Source of the DNA: Pseudomonadales bacterium
GTDB taxonomy: Bacteria; Pseudomonadota; Gammaproteobacteria; Pseudomonadales; Azotimanducaceae
Direction of reading: 5' to 3'
Length of the DNA: 52,964 nucleotides
Assembly (NCBI GenBank): GCA_007131295.1
Contig: SLQW01000173.1
Span: 1-52,964, forward strand
The position numbers and the translations under genes were made by a program. Shown piece by piece: positions 27,363-36,830 of this stretch. A model generated the notes under the pieces. It had not been told where the DNA came from. It searched no databases and saw only the letters and a program-made list of their open reading frames with translations. Numbering within the stretch: position 1 is the first letter of the stretch; every line of letters starts with the position of its first letter.

Positions 27363-28064
27363 TCAAACGCTGGCACTGCCGGCCTGACGCCGCCTGACGT
27401 CTGCGAACCAGTCCGGATCGAGCAGGTCGCCGGTCTCCGGCTCGAGCTCCGGATAGGCCAAGCCATGGCGGCGGCAATAGGCCGCCAGTCGCGGCTCACC
27501 CCACTCGAAGAACAGGCGCCGATAAGTGCTCTCATCCAAACGCCGGCGCGCGTAGAAGCCTGCGGCGTCCCGCTGCCGGTGGGCTTCCGCAAGCAGGATC
27601 GCGGCGGCAACCGAGACGTTGAAAGACGCCACCATGCCCACCATCGGAATGGTGACGGCGACGTCCGCCAATTCAAGGCCTGCCTGGCTGGGACCGCGCT
27701 TTTCCGCCCCCATTAGGATCGCGGTGGGGCGCGTGAAGTCGACGCTGCGAAAGTCCACGGCATGCTCGTCCAAGTGGGCGACAACGATCTGATAGCCCTC
27801 GGCACGCAGCGGCTGCAGCGCCGCACCAATGTCCGGATGGCGGGCGATCTCGACCCAACGCTGACTGCCCATGGCGGTGGAACGAAAGGCACGAAAGTCG
27901 GCATCGTCGACCACGGCATGCATGTGCAGGACGCCGAAGGCGTCACAGGAGCGAACGATAGCCGACAGGTTGTGGCCCTTGTGCACCGAGTCGGTCACGA
28001 TCCTAAGATCGGGCTGACGGCGATCGAGGACGGCACGGATCCGCCGCGCGCGCTCCGGCGTCAC
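27363..28064 (-). CDS. trmH: tRNA (guanosine-18-2'-O)-methyltransferase TrmH
   Basis: A 233-residue SPOUT methyltransferase modifying G18 in the tRNA D loop. RIRAVLDRRQPDLRIV, VHKGHNLSAIVRSCDAFGV, PTAILMGAEKRGPSQ and IPMVGMVASFNVSVAAAILL follow the TrmH/SpoU pattern, including the knotted C-terminal SAM site and the Asn-Val-Ser motif. The start is taken as GTG at 28064, which overlaps the fumarase stop by four bases (GTGA) and gives the normal TrmH N-terminus. Translationally coupled to fumarase. Confidence 0.92.
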   Translation of the reverse strand: MTPERARRIRAVLDRRQPDLRIVTDSVHKGHNLSAIVRSCDAFGVLHMHAVVDDADFRAFRSTAMGSQRWVEIARHPDIGAALQPLRAEGYQIVVAHLDEHAVDFRSVDFTRPTAILMGAEKRGPSQAGLELADVAVTIPMVGMVASFNVSVAAAILLAEAHRQRDAAGFYARRRLDESTYRRLFFEWGEPRLAAYCRRHGLAYPELEPETGDLLDPDWFADVRRRQAGSASV

Positions 28065-29587
28065 CCGACGATGCGCACCGCCTGCTCGGCGATCCGCTCC
28101 TTCCATTCAGCGGGTCCGGTCTGGTGGACCGACTCTCCGTTCACGTCCACCGCCACGGTAACCGGCATATCCTTGACTTCGAACTCGTAGATGGCCTCCA
28201 TGCCAAGCTCGGGAAAGGCTACGGTGCGGGCATCGACGATGGCGCGGGACACAAGGTAGGCGGCGCCACCTACCGCCATCAGATAGACAGCCCGGTGCTT
28301 GCGGATCGCCTCGATCGCAACCGGCCCTCGTTCCGCCTTGCCGATCATGCCGAGCAGGCCGGTGTGCTCGAGGATCTGATCCGTGAACTTATCCATGCGC
28401 GTCGCCGTAGTCGGACCGGCGGGCCCGACCACTTCGTCCCGCACCGGATCCACGGGACCAACGTAGTAAATGAACCGCCCCGCAAGGTCGACGCCTTCGG
28501 GCAGACCGGCACCGGATTCGATCAGCTCCTTGAGTTTCTTGTGGGCGGCGTCGCGACCCGTGAGCATGCGGCCGTTCAGCAGCAGCGTCTCCCCAGGCTT
28601 CCAGCTCGCCACCTCCTCACGGGTCACGGTGTCGAGATCGACCCGGCGTGCACCGGCACCGGGATCCCAGGCGATTTCCGGCCAGTCGTCGAGGCTCGGC
28701 GGCTTCTGCAGCGCCGGCCCGGTCCCGTCGAGCACGAAATGCGCATGCCGAGTCGCCGCACAGTTCGGAATCATGCACACAGGCAGCGAGGCCGCATGGG
28801 TGGGGTAGTCACGCACCTTGACGTCGAGGACCGTGGTCAGACCGCCGAGACCCTGGGCGCCGATGCCGAGGGCATTGACCGCATCCATGATCTCGAGCCG
28901 CAATTCTTCGGCGCGATTAACCGGGCCGCGGGCGCGCAGGTCGTGGATGTCGATGGGGTCCATCAGCGCTTCCTTGGCAAGCACCGCCGCCTTCTCTGCG
29001 GTGCCGCCGATTCCGAGGCCGAGCATGCCTGGCGGACACCAGCCGGCTCCCATGGTCGGTACGGTCTTCACCACCCAGTCCACGATGGAGTCGGAGGGGT
29101 TCAGCATTACCATCTTGGCCTTGTTCTCGGAACCGCCGCCCTTGGCCGCCACCTGAACGTCGACGGTGGCGCCTGGCACCACGTCCATGTGGATGACTGC
29201 CGGCGTGTTATCACGGGTGTTGCGGCGCGCACCGGCAGGATCTTCGAGGATCGATGCACGCAGCACGTTGTCAGGATGGGTATAAGCGCGGCGGACGCCC
29301 TCGTTGACCATGTCGGCAACGCTCATGCCACCTTCCCAACGCACGTCCATGCCGATTTTCAGGAATACCGTGACGATGCCCGTGTCCTGGCAGATCGGCC
29401 GATGGCCCTCAGCGCACATGCGGGAATTGATCAGAATCTGTGCCATGGCATCCTTCGCTGCCTGCGACTCCTCCCGCTCCCAGGCTTCGTGTACGGCCTG
29501 GATGAAATCGACCGGGTGGTAGTAGGAGATGAACTGCAGCGCGTCAGCGACGCTCGCGATGAGATCATCCTGACGAATAAGCGTCAT
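28061..29587 (-). CDS. fumA: Class I (iron-sulfur) fumarate hydratase
   Basis: A 508-residue enzyme converting fumarate and malate in the TCA cycle. Three Cys for the [4Fe-4S] cluster are visible: C66 (PICQDTG), C184 (GWCPPGM) and C276 (PNCAATRH). The alpha- and beta-type regions are fused in one chain, as in FumA/FumB. Class I enzymes are oxygen-sensitive; no class II fumC gene is in the window. AGGAGT about 9 bases upstream supports the ATG at 29587. Tartrate dehydratase relatives are less likely because those are two subunits. Confidence 0.93.
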   Translation of the reverse strand: MTLIRQDDLIASVADALQFISYYHPVDFIQAVHEAWEREESQAAKDAMAQILINSRMCAEGHRPICQDTGIVTVFLKIGMDVRWEGGMSVADMVNEGVRRAYTHPDNVLRASILEDPAGARRNTRDNTPAVIHMDVVPGATVDVQVAAKGGGSENKAKMVMLNPSDSIVDWVVKTVPTMGAGWCPPGMLGLGIGGTAEKAAVLAKEALMDPIDIHDLRARGPVNRAEELRLEIMDAVNALGIGAQGLGGLTTVLDVKVRDYPTHAASLPVCMIPNCAATRHAHFVLDGTGPALQKPPSLDDWPEIAWDPGAGARRVDLDTVTREEVASWKPGETLLLNGRMLTGRDAAHKKLKELIESGAGLPEGVDLAGRFIYYVGPVDPVRDEVVGPAGPTTATRMDKFTDQILEHTGLLGMIGKAERGPVAIEAIRKHRAVYLMAVGGAAYLVSRAIVDARTVAFPELGMEAIYEFEVKDMPVTVAVDVNGESVHQTGPAEWKERIAEQAVRIVG

Positions 29588-29690
29588 GGGCAACGACTCC
29601 TGAACGGAACAGGGCGACAATTATACGCATCTCGCGGCCGCACCGGCCGACCGTGTAGCCTTTGATCCGCATTGGGATGGGAGAACGAAC

Positions 29691-30311
29691 ATGGCAGTCT
29701 GGTTGCACACGGTGCTGACCCTCGCTCCACGAGCGGGCAGCGGCAATCTCGAGGACTGGCTCGCCCATCGCGGAGAACAGGCCCTGCGGGAAAGCGGTGG
29801 CCTGCTTTGGGGCGCCTGGGACGGACGGGCCGGGCTCGGCTTCGGCTCGAACGAGGCGCTCCTGATGACCGTCTGGCCAGACGATGCCGCCGCGGGTGCT
29901 GCGGTTGAGCTGATCAAGACCTGCCCGCCGGTGGTCGCTGTCACCGGTACGCCACTGCATCCGACCCTGCGACCTGAATCCGTTACCTCGCCGAAGCCGG
30001 AAGGCGCGTGGGTGTTCCGCGAGTTTCAAGTCGCAGCAGCGGACGTCGACCGCTTCATAGAACTCTCGGCCGCCGCCTGGGAAACGTTCGAGGCACGATT
30101 CGACGCACGCATAGCCGGCCTCTTTCGCGGTCCCAACGAAACCGCGGAGTTGGCAACCTTGCTGCTTCTGACCCGTTATGCGGATCATGCCGCCTGGGAG
30201 GCATCACGCAGCGAAAGCGAAGACCCCGATGCCTGGGCACGTTTCCGGGAACGGCATGCCCTTACGCGATGGACCCGCGCCCGCAGCGCGCTGCTACTCG
30301 GACGGGCCTGA
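29691..30311 (+). CDS. Hypothetical protein, probable duplicated dimeric alpha/beta-barrel (NIPSNAP/ABM-like)
   Basis: A 206-residue protein not firmly recognised. Two halves of similar layout can be seen: strand-rich starts (VWLHTVLTLAPRAG and WVFREFQVAAADV), a helix, then LLMTVWPDDAAA and LLLTRYADHAAWEASR. This is the pattern of ferredoxin-like monooxygenase or NIPSNAP domains. GGGAGA precedes the ATG. Divergent from fumarase and convergent with the TonB receptor gene. No function can be assigned. Confidence 0.6.
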   Translation: MAVWLHTVLTLAPRAGSGNLEDWLAHRGEQALRESGGLLWGAWDGRAGLGFGSNEALLMTVWPDDAAAGAAVELIKTCPPVVAVTGTPLHPTLRPESVTSPKPEGAWVFREFQVAAADVDRFIELSAAAWETFEARFDARIAGLFRGPNETAELATLLLLTRYADHAAWEASRSESEDPDAWARFRERHALTRWTRARSALLLGRA

Positions 30312-30355
30312 CAACCTCGAACTTGCCGGGAACCAGCACCAGAAAGAGCCAGACA

Positions 30356-30385
30356 CGAAAAGGCCGCGGGATGGATCCCGCGGCC
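30356..30385 (-). terminator. Intrinsic terminator of the TonB receptor gene
   Basis: On the minus strand GGCCGCGGG and CCCGCGGCC form a stem with a 6-base loop, followed by TTTTCGTGT, about 40 bases after the receptor stop. It probably also limits read-through from the convergent gene. Confidence 0.75.
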
Positions 30386-30424
30386 CTTGCTTCGATGCCC
30401 GTCGCGCCGTGCGACGGAGCACAC

Positions 30425-33400
30425 TCACATGGCGTAGTTGACGCCGAGGAAGAACGTCCGTCCCCGAGGTCCCACCGGCCACGCCCGTTCGGTGATGAAC
30501 GGATCTTTGTCGAACACGTTGTTGATACCGCCATAGAGCTGCATGCCGCTCTGGGCATCGTAGGAGAACGAGAAGTCATGGCTCATGAATGAGCCCACAC
30601 GTCCGGTATCACCGAACAGCTGCTGCCCGTTGCGTGCACGCACGCCACGCAGAAACTGCTTGCTCTGATACAGGCTGCTCCAACCCAAACTCCAGGCATC
30701 TCGACGGTAGCGGATGGAAGCCCCACCCGACCATTCCGGGCGCTGAATCTGACCGAGCTGCGGATCGAATGCATTGGGATCAGCCGGATCCGTGAAGAAA
30801 TCCAGCTTGTCGACCCAGGTAGCGTTGGCACGCACGCTGAAGTCACCGCCAAGGGCCGGGAACAGATAGTTGACCGCCATGTCCACCCCAGCGGACTCGA
30901 TCGCCGCGAAGTTGATCGGCGACACCGAGATGAACGTCAGACCGCCGAACTGCGCCGAGTTCGGATCCTGATTGCGCTGGATCTGGCCACAGAAGGGGTT
31001 GTCGGGGAAGTTCGGCGAGTCGTAACAGTTCGCCAGGATGTCCGTCCCACTCACGGTCCGGATCGCATCCTCGATCTCGATGTTCCAGTAATCCACGCTG
31101 AGCGTCAGACCATCGAGGACCCGAGGCTGCAAGACAATCCCGACGGTCCAGGTGTCGGCTTTCTCCTCAGAAAGGTTCGGATTGCCTTCCTGTGCGCCAC
31201 CGAAGCCAGCAGAGAGCGGGTTGTCGAAGTCCGCGCCCAGCTCCGCCGCGCAGTTCGCCTGGCGGATAGGTCCTGTCGGATCACCCGCATCGAGTAGAGC
31301 CTGGATACGACCCGGCGTGCAGGGCTCGACGTTGAGATTGAAACCGACGGCCTCGGGCGGGGCGAACAGCTCGAAGATGTTCGGCGCCCGCACCGCACGC
31401 GAGCGGGTCCCGCGTATGCGCACGTCATCGACCGGCGCCCAGGTACCGCCGTAAGCCCAGGTGTGGGTCGTTCCCACCGTCGAGTAGTCCGAGAAGCGGT
31501 AGGAAGCTTCGACGGTCAGCTCGCGGGCGAAGGTCACGTCGGCCAAGAGCGGCAGGCGCAGTTCGCCGAAGAACTCGTAGACATCGAAGCTGTTGCTCGC
31601 GTCATTGAAGATATTGCGCGGATTGAATACCAACTGGTTCTGGCTGTTGGGCAGCTCCGACACACGCTGTCCCGCCTGGGCGTCAGGAGTATCCACAGGA
31701 ACGATACCGAGCTTGAGCGGATCGAAGGATTGCCTGCTCTTCTCCTCGCGGTACTCGGCGCCGACAGCGAAGCCGATCGCGCCTCCGGGCAGCTCGAAGC
31801 GAGGCACCTCGCCGGCAAGCGACGCGCTGAACACGAGCTGCTCGAGGCGGAAGCTGTCCACCGTCGTCGCACTCACGAAGTCGATGGCCTCGGGGGTGGC
31901 CGCACCGCGCCCGAACAGGCTCAGGGGCACGCACTGGCCGTCACCTGGATTGAAGGTGAAGAAGCCGGGATCGAAGGGCGGAATGTTGAAGATCGTCGTC
32001 GGCGGACGCGTGTCCGGATCGATGTCGGAACGGCATATCGGTTCGCCGGTGACCGGGTCCGCCACAGCATCAATGGCTGCGAAATAGCGATCCTGGATCA
32101 CCGAGTTGCGATCGGCGTACTTGCGCTCGAAGCGGCCGTAGTTCGCCGCGATGTCGTAGAACATGCCGTTGTCGAGCTCGCCCTCGACGCCCAGAACGAA
32201 GCGCCAAGTTTCGCGCGTGTTTTTATCTACATTGGCACCGACGTCGGTCGGATCCCGAGTAATGTACAGGCCGTTCGAGTTCGCGGCGACGTCAGCCAGC
32301 GCCTCTGGGATGAACGGGTTTTCCGGGTCGACCCGCAGGAGATCGTAGAAGCCGTTCACGCCGCCACCGAACTCGGTCTCGTGGCGTACGTACTTGGCCT
32401 CACCGAATGCCCGCATCTGCTGCGTCAGGTCGTAGCGGCCGGTGAAGTTGAGCGCCCACTTGAATTCATCGGGCGTCAGGTAGTTGTTGTTCGCATCGAT
32501 GATGCCGTCGCCGCCAATGGAGTTGAACGTAGAGGTAATCTCGCCGTCCTCGAACAGGCGGATCGAGCCGTCGTCATCGACGGTCCAACAGCCACCCGCA
32601 AAGCCAAAGGACCCCTGGATCGACGGATCGATGAGGCTGTTCCAGCCCTGATGGCTTTCGAGGCAATCGTGCACCCCGGTTCCGCTGACATCTACGAATG
32701 TGTCGAGTTCGAAGGTTCCCGGAGCGATAACACCACGATCATTGGCGATGGAAAACGACGGAAAGGGCGTAATGACCTGAGGGGTGGCGTTCACCCTGCG
32801 ATCGATCAATGCCAACTCAGCGGACGTCAGTTCAGGCCGGAAGCCGAAGTCGTCCTCGAAGGCGTCGAGGAAGGCATCCGCAGACGTGACGATGTTGAAG
32901 CCGTAGGGGAAGCGGCCCTGATCCACCGAGTAGAATTGCGCGAAATTCGGCGTCGCTTCAGGCGTGATGTCTCCATCCTGGAAACGCCGCGCGGGATTGT
33001 CACGCGAAGCTGCGATTCGGTTGTCGCGGGAGAAGCCCTGATCACGGAACAGCATACGCTTGCGCTGCATGACGTCGAGCCCGACCGTGAAATTACCCCG
33101 CCCATCGGCGAAGTTCTGGCCGAACAGCAGACCGATGTTGCCGACCCTGCCGTCACCACTGCCATCCTGGCTGATACGGGCATCGACGTCGAAACCTTCG
33201 AAGTCGTCCTTGAGAATGAAATTGACCACGCCGGTTACGGCATCCGCGCCATAAATCGACGATGCACCGCCGGTAAGTACTTCAACGCGGGAAATGAGCG
33301 CCGAAGGTATCGTCCCGACGTCCACCGACTGGGTGCCGTCCACGCCGGACACATGACGGCGTCCGTCTACCAGGACCAGCGTCCGCTCGGCGCCCATGCC

Positions 33401-33742
33401 CCGAAGTTCGAGTACTGACTGCCCAATGCGGCTGAAGGAACCGCCGACGGCGCCGGAGTCAGCAGATGCCTCCGAAGAGAGGCTGCTGAGCAGCGCCGGC
33501 TGCTGGCGAAGATAGTCGGTAGGCTCCGAGCTTCCCGAGAGGCGGATATCAACTTCACCAATACTCTGAACCGGCGCCACCGCCGTGGCGTTAGGATCGC
33601 GTGCGATGCGTGAACCCGTCACCACCACCTCTTCGATGGCCGCTCCTTGCGCGAAGGTCACGGGCGCCAGCGGCGCGAGCATGGCAAGGGTAATGGCTGC
33701 GGAAAGCTTCCGAACCGGCCCCGGGCCGTTTTGAATCTGCAT
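30425..33742 (-). CDS. TonB-dependent outer-membrane receptor
   Basis: A 1105-residue receptor. The signal peptide ends near residue 31 (TFAQ). The plug domain starts with IEEVVVTGSRI and includes TLVLVDGRRHVSG and RVEVLTGGASSIYGADAVTGVVNFILK, the pattern of the large family common in Caulobacter and Xanthomonas relatives. The rest forms a 22-strand barrel with long loops. The protein ends YAM rather than the usual terminal aromatic residue. Energy comes from TonB-ExbBD, not encoded here. It stands alone, so its ligand (oligosaccharide, peptide, metal chelate) cannot be inferred. Confidence 0.93.
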   Translation of the reverse strand: MQIQNGPGPVRKLSAAITLAMLAPLAPVTFAQGAAIEEVVVTGSRIARDPNATAVAPVQSIGEVDIRLSGSSEPTDYLRQQPALLSSLSSEASADSGAVGGSFSRIGQSVLELRGMGAERTLVLVDGRRHVSGVDGTQSVDVGTIPSALISRVEVLTGGASSIYGADAVTGVVNFILKDDFEGFDVDARISQDGSGDGRVGNIGLLFGQNFADGRGNFTVGLDVMQRKRMLFRDQGFSRDNRIAASRDNPARRFQDGDITPEATPNFAQFYSVDQGRFPYGFNIVTSADAFLDAFEDDFGFRPELTSAELALIDRRVNATPQVITPFPSFSIANDRGVIAPGTFELDTFVDVSGTGVHDCLESHQGWNSLIDPSIQGSFGFAGGCWTVDDDGSIRLFEDGEITSTFNSIGGDGIIDANNNYLTPDEFKWALNFTGRYDLTQQMRAFGEAKYVRHETEFGGGVNGFYDLLRVDPENPFIPEALADVAANSNGLYITRDPTDVGANVDKNTRETWRFVLGVEGELDNGMFYDIAANYGRFERKYADRNSVIQDRYFAAIDAVADPVTGEPICRSDIDPDTRPPTTIFNIPPFDPGFFTFNPGDGQCVPLSLFGRGAATPEAIDFVSATTVDSFRLEQLVFSASLAGEVPRFELPGGAIGFAVGAEYREEKSRQSFDPLKLGIVPVDTPDAQAGQRVSELPNSQNQLVFNPRNIFNDASNSFDVYEFFGELRLPLLADVTFARELTVEASYRFSDYSTVGTTHTWAYGGTWAPVDDVRIRGTRSRAVRAPNIFELFAPPEAVGFNLNVEPCTPGRIQALLDAGDPTGPIRQANCAAELGADFDNPLSAGFGGAQEGNPNLSEEKADTWTVGIVLQPRVLDGLTLSVDYWNIEIEDAIRTVSGTDILANCYDSPNFPDNPFCGQIQRNQDPNSAQFGGLTFISVSPINFAAIESAGVDMAVNYLFPALGGDFSVRANATWVDKLDFFTDPADPNAFDPQLGQIQRPEWSGGASIRYRRDAWSLGWSSLYQSKQFLRGVRARNGQQLFGDTGRVGSFMSHDFSFSYDAQSGMQLYGGINNVFDKDPFITERAWPVGPRGRTFFLGVNYAM

Positions 33743-33826
33743 GGTCGATACCCCTGTTGTGCTGAAGGATGCCTGCGCCGCACCTCGCCTGCGTTGGGCC
33801 AGCGCGGCTTGGGCCCAGCCCCTTCA

Positions 33827-33842
33827 TGCACGGTTCGGGCCA
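33827..33842 (-). promoter_or_regulatory. Weak sigma-54-like promoter candidate for the TonB receptor
   Basis: Minus strand TGGCCCG, four bases, GTGCA keeps the GG-N10-GC spacing but departs from the -24/-12 consensus at two important positions. It lies about 85 bases upstream of the receptor ATG. Confidence 0.25.
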
Positions 33843-33959
33843 GACGCTACAAATCTGTTTCACAGGCGGGCCATACCCGTGCGCCATGGCGGAGCTCGCA
33901 CCAAAGTGGCGACGCATCTGGAGCCGGCGCGCCACAATGACGCGTGGTCGTCACCCCAA

Positions 33960-33978
33960 GCATGCCCTCCTGGCATGC
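33960..33978. other. Perfect 7-bp hairpin in the intergenic region
   Basis: GCATGCC and GGCATGC flank a 5-base loop CTCCT. No T-run follows. It may be a terminator remnant for tRNA-Met on the minus strand or a protein-binding site. Confidence 0.4.
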
Positions 33979-34093
33979 AGAATGGGGTCGCTGCGCTCCA
34001 GATTGGTGCGGCTTGGGACATAGGCAACACGCGGCCAGACACTGCACAGCGCCACCGGACGGTGCACTGTGACAGCAGGCGTGGGAGGGAAAT

Positions 34094-34170
34094 TGGTGGC
34101 TACGCCCAGATTTGAACTGGGGACCCCGGCATTATGAGTGCCGTGCTCTAACCAGCTGAGCTACGTAGCC
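34094..34170 (-). tRNA. tRNA-Met (elongator, anticodon CAU)
   Basis: A 77-base cloverleaf starting GGCTACGTAGCTCAG and ending with encoded CCA. The anticodon stem CGGCA/TGCCG encloses CTCATAA, giving anticodon CAU. The acceptor stem GGCTACG pairs with CGTAGCC, as in enteric elongator methionine tRNA. An Ile2-type tRNA also has CAU, but the body matches Met. Confidence 0.93.
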
Positions 34171-34277
34171 ATGCGCTTGGAATCGGGCTCGAAGGCCCGT
34201 AGAGCGGAGCGGGGGCGGATTCTCGCCACGGCGCCCCAGCCTGTCAAGCGGGCGCGGACAGCACAAGGTGCCTCCGC

Positions 34278-35387
34278 TCAGACATTGAAGCGGAAGTGCA
34301 CCACATCGCCGTCCTGAACGCGGTATTCCTTGCCTTCCAGGCGCCAGCGGCCCGCATCCTTGGCGCCCTGCTCGCCGCCGCAGGCGACATAGTCTTCGAA
34401 CGCGACCACCTCGGCCCGAATGAAGCCGGTCTGGAAGTCGCTGTGAATGCGTCCAGCCGCCTCCGGGGCTGTCGCTCCGGCGCGGACGGTCCAGGCACGG
34501 ACCTCCTTTGGTCCTGCCGTAAAAAAGGTGAGCAACTCGAGCAGACTGTAGCCCGCCCGGATCACACGATCGAGGCCGGGCTCGGCGAGTCCCATCTCGG
34601 CGAGAAACTCGACCTTCTCGTCGGCTTCGAGTTCCGCGATCTCCTCCTCGAGTTTATTGCAGATCGGTACCACCACCGCGCCCTGCTCGGCGGCCAGCGC
34701 AGTCACCGCATCGAGCAGCGCATTGCTTTCGAAGCCGTCCTCCGCGACGTTCGCCACGTACATCACCGGTTTCGACGTCAGCAGGAACAGCTGCCGCACG
34801 CGAGCGCGCTGCTCGGGATCGGCGAACGCAGGATCCTCCGCCAGCAGCTGTCGCACCGGCACCCCTGCCTCGAGTGCAGCCTGCACGCGTTCGAGGAGGC
34901 CAACCTCGGCCTGAGCGCCCTTGTCGCCCACCTTGGCGGCCCTGGACACCCGCGCAAGCGACCGCTCGACGCTCTCGAGATCCGCCAGCATGAGCTCGGT
35001 ATCGATGATACCGATGTCCGCAACCGGGTCGATGCGGCCATCGACGTGCACCACGTTCTCATCCTCGAAACAGCGCACAACATGCGCGATCGCGTCGGTT
35101 TCGCGAATATTGGCAAGGAACTGATTGCCGAGACCTTCACCCTTGCTGGCGCCTGCGACCAGACCGGCGATGTCCACGAACTCCATGGTGGTCGGCACCA
35201 CCTTTTCCGGGCGCACCAGCTCTGCGAGTGCATCGAGGCGTGGATCGGGCACCGGCACGACCCCCGTGTTCGGCTCGATGGTGCAGAACGGGAAGTTGGC
35301 GGCGCTGATCCCCGCCCGGGTCAGCGCATTGAACAAGGTCGACTTGCCCACATTAGGCAGGCCGACGATTCCGCAATTGAAACCCAC
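34278..35387 (-). CDS. ychF: Ribosome-associated ATPase YchF/OLA1
   Basis: A 369-residue P-loop protein of the Obg group that binds ATP rather than [19 protein letters not shown] at the N-terminus holds the P-loop; [22 protein letters not shown] covers G3; NKLEEE stands where GTPases have NKxD. The C-terminal TGS domain (about 281-366) ends DVVHFRFNV. The start is GTG at 35387, since the family N-terminus begins MGFNCGIVG; pth ends only 2 bases upstream. The protein associates with ribosomes and has been linked to stress responses. Confidence 0.95.
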   Translation of the reverse strand: MGFNCGIVGLPNVGKSTLFNALTRAGISAANFPFCTIEPNTGVVPVPDPRLDALAELVRPEKVVPTTMEFVDIAGLVAGASKGEGLGNQFLANIRETDAIAHVVRCFEDENVVHVDGRIDPVADIGIIDTELMLADLESVERSLARVSRAAKVGDKGAQAEVGLLERVQAALEAGVPVRQLLAEDPAFADPEQRARVRQLFLLTSKPVMYVANVAEDGFESNALLDAVTALAAEQGAVVVPICNKLEEEIAELEADEKVEFLAEMGLAEPGLDRVIRAGYSLLELLTFFTAGPKEVRAWTVRAGATAPEAAGRIHSDFQTGFIRAEVVAFEDYVACGGEQGAKDAGRWRLEGKEYRVQDGDVVHFRFNV

Positions 35388-35389
35388 TA

Positions 35390-36022
35390 TCAGTTGTCCC
35401 CATTGGCCGCACCGGCGCCAGCCCGGTTGCGGGTATGCAGTTCGGTCATGGCGCGCTCCCATCCGCCTGCCGCCAGCAGGGGCAGTATGGTAAGCGCCTC
35501 GTCGATGGCCGCGGCAATCCGTTCGCGCTCCGCCTCCGGCGCCCGCGACAGCAGGTGACCGGTCACACGCGCCTTGTCCCCGGGATGGCCGACACCGATG
35601 CGCACACGGCCGAAGCCCTGCTCGCCACCCAACGCACGAACGATGTCGCGCAGACCGTTGTTGCCGCCATGGCCACCACCACGCTTCAAGCGGACGGTGC
35701 CGACAGGCAGGTCGAGTTCATCATGGGCAACCAGCATGGCCGCGGGCGATATGCGATAGAACGCAAGGCAGGGGACGACGGCTTCGCCGCTGCGGTTCAT
35801 GTAGGTCGTGGGGATCAGCAGGCGGACATCGGCGCCGCCGAGCGTGACGCGACCGGTGACGCCGCGGAAGCGCTTCTCTTCCCGCAGCTGCTCACCGGCA
35901 GCAGCCGCGAGCGCTTCAACGAGGTCGGCACCCGCATTGTGACGGGTGCCGACATACTCGTTACCCGGATTGCCCAGACCGACGATCAGCCGGACCCGCT
36001 CCTCGCCCGCCGCTTCAACCAT
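35390..36022 (-). CDS. pth: Peptidyl-tRNA hydrolase
   Basis: A 210-residue esterase that frees tRNA from dropped-off peptidyl-tRNA. [20 protein letters not shown] holds the conserved Asn and catalytic His; [37 protein letters not shown] complete the active site. ATG at 36022 is preferred; a GTG at 36067, directly after the rplY stop, would add 15 residues not usual in the family. Lies between rplY and ychF, the standard gammaproteobacterial order. Confidence 0.95.
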   Translation of the reverse strand: MVEAAGEERVRLIVGLGNPGNEYVGTRHNAGADLVEALAAAAGEQLREEKRFRGVTGRVTLGGADVRLLIPTTYMNRSGEAVVPCLAFYRISPAAMLVAHDELDLPVGTVRLKRGGGHGGNNGLRDIVRALGGEQGFGRVRIGVGHPGDKARVTGHLLSRAPEAERERIAAAIDEALTILPLLAAGGWERAMTELHTRNRAGAGAANGDN

Positions 36023-36067
36023 ATGACAATCCAAGCCGCTCTCGGGCGCGTACGCTGACGCAGGCAC

Positions 36068-36754
36068 TTAGTCCTCGTCAGCGTCCTTGTCCTCTTCCTC
36101 GTCGCCGGCCTCATCCTCGGCTGCGGCCTCAGGCGCTTCCTCTTCGCCCTCGACCTCATCCTCCTCGATCACCCGCGCAGCCTCGACGCTGACCACGGGC
36201 TGGTCATGATCCTCGCCCAAAGCGAGCTGGGTCAGGGTGACACCCTCCGGTACCTGAAGGTCGGAGAGGTGGACAGAATCCCCGACGCCGAGGTCGGCAA
36301 CGTCGACTTCGAAGTATTCCGGCAGCGCAGCCGGCAGACAGACCACTTCCACTTCCGTGATGTGATGAGCGATGCGACCATTTTCCAGCCGGACCCCCTT
36401 GCACTCGTCCTCGTTCAACAAATGCACCGGAATGTTGACGCTGATTTCCTGATCGGCACGGATGCGCTGGAAGTCCACGTGCAGCACCTGAGGCCGGGAT
36501 GGATGGCGCTGGACATCCTTGACAATGGCGGACACGCTCTCGCCTGCTACAGATACGTCCAGCACCTGCGAGTAGAAGGCTTCGGCCTCCATGGCCTTCA
36601 ACAATTCGCGGTGGGACAGCGATATCTTCCTGGGGTCATGGCCCCCACCGTATATGATGCCCGGCACCCGGCCCGCCAGACGACGCAGGCGGCGGCTCGC
36701 ACCTTTCCCCACGTCGCTGCGCGCCTCTGCCGATAGCACGATCTTGTCTGCCAT
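36068..36754 (-). CDS. rplY: 50S ribosomal protein L25 (long Ctc/TL5 form)
   Basis: A 228-residue protein binding 5S rRNA in the large subunit. The L25 domain covers about 1-95 (RRLRRLAGRVPGIIYG), followed by the TL5-type C-terminal domain to about 190. A strongly acidic tail (about 193-228, Glu/Asp/Ala) closes it. The long form is common outside the enterics, whose L25 has only 94 residues. GAGGAG precedes the ATG. A 6-bp hairpin (CACGCC/GGCGTG, 36788-36806) lies between prs and this gene and might attenuate read-through. Confidence 0.95.
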   Translation of the reverse strand: MADKIVLSAEARSDVGKGASRRLRRLAGRVPGIIYGGGHDPRKISLSHRELLKAMEAEAFYSQVLDVSVAGESVSAIVKDVQRHPSRPQVLHVDFQRIRADQEISVNIPVHLLNEDECKGVRLENGRIAHHITEVEVVCLPAALPEYFEVDVADLGVGDSVHLSDLQVPEGVTLTQLALGEDHDQPVVSVEAARVIEEDEVEGEEEAPEAAAEDEAGDEEEDKDADED

Positions 36755-36830
36755 CGTTCTTTGCTCCTCACTTGATGAAGGCCGTCACACGCCTGCGACC
36801 GGCGTGCGGGGCCGATGAACGCGCCGACGT

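Larger units (their letters stand above)
33743..34093. other. 351-base gene-free interval between the TonB receptor and tRNA-Met
   Basis: No gene seen. It holds a weak sigma-54-like element (33827-33842), two GCACC/GGTGC half-sites in opposite orientation near 33898-33909 and 34001-34010, and the hairpin at 33960-33978. The base composition is like the neighbours, and short frames here lack ribosome sites. Confidence 0.6.

Noticed and set aside
28124-29665. A 513-codon frame opposite fumarase
   Set aside because: Antisense shadow; its His/Arg-rich composition has no domain pattern.
31463-33418. A 651-codon frame opposite the TonB receptor
   Set aside because: Antisense shadow; the minus-strand product has clear plug-domain motifs.
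36023-36067. Longer Pth starting with GTG directly after rplY
   Set aside because: Adds 15 residues absent from the family; the ATG at 36022 gives a more usual protein.
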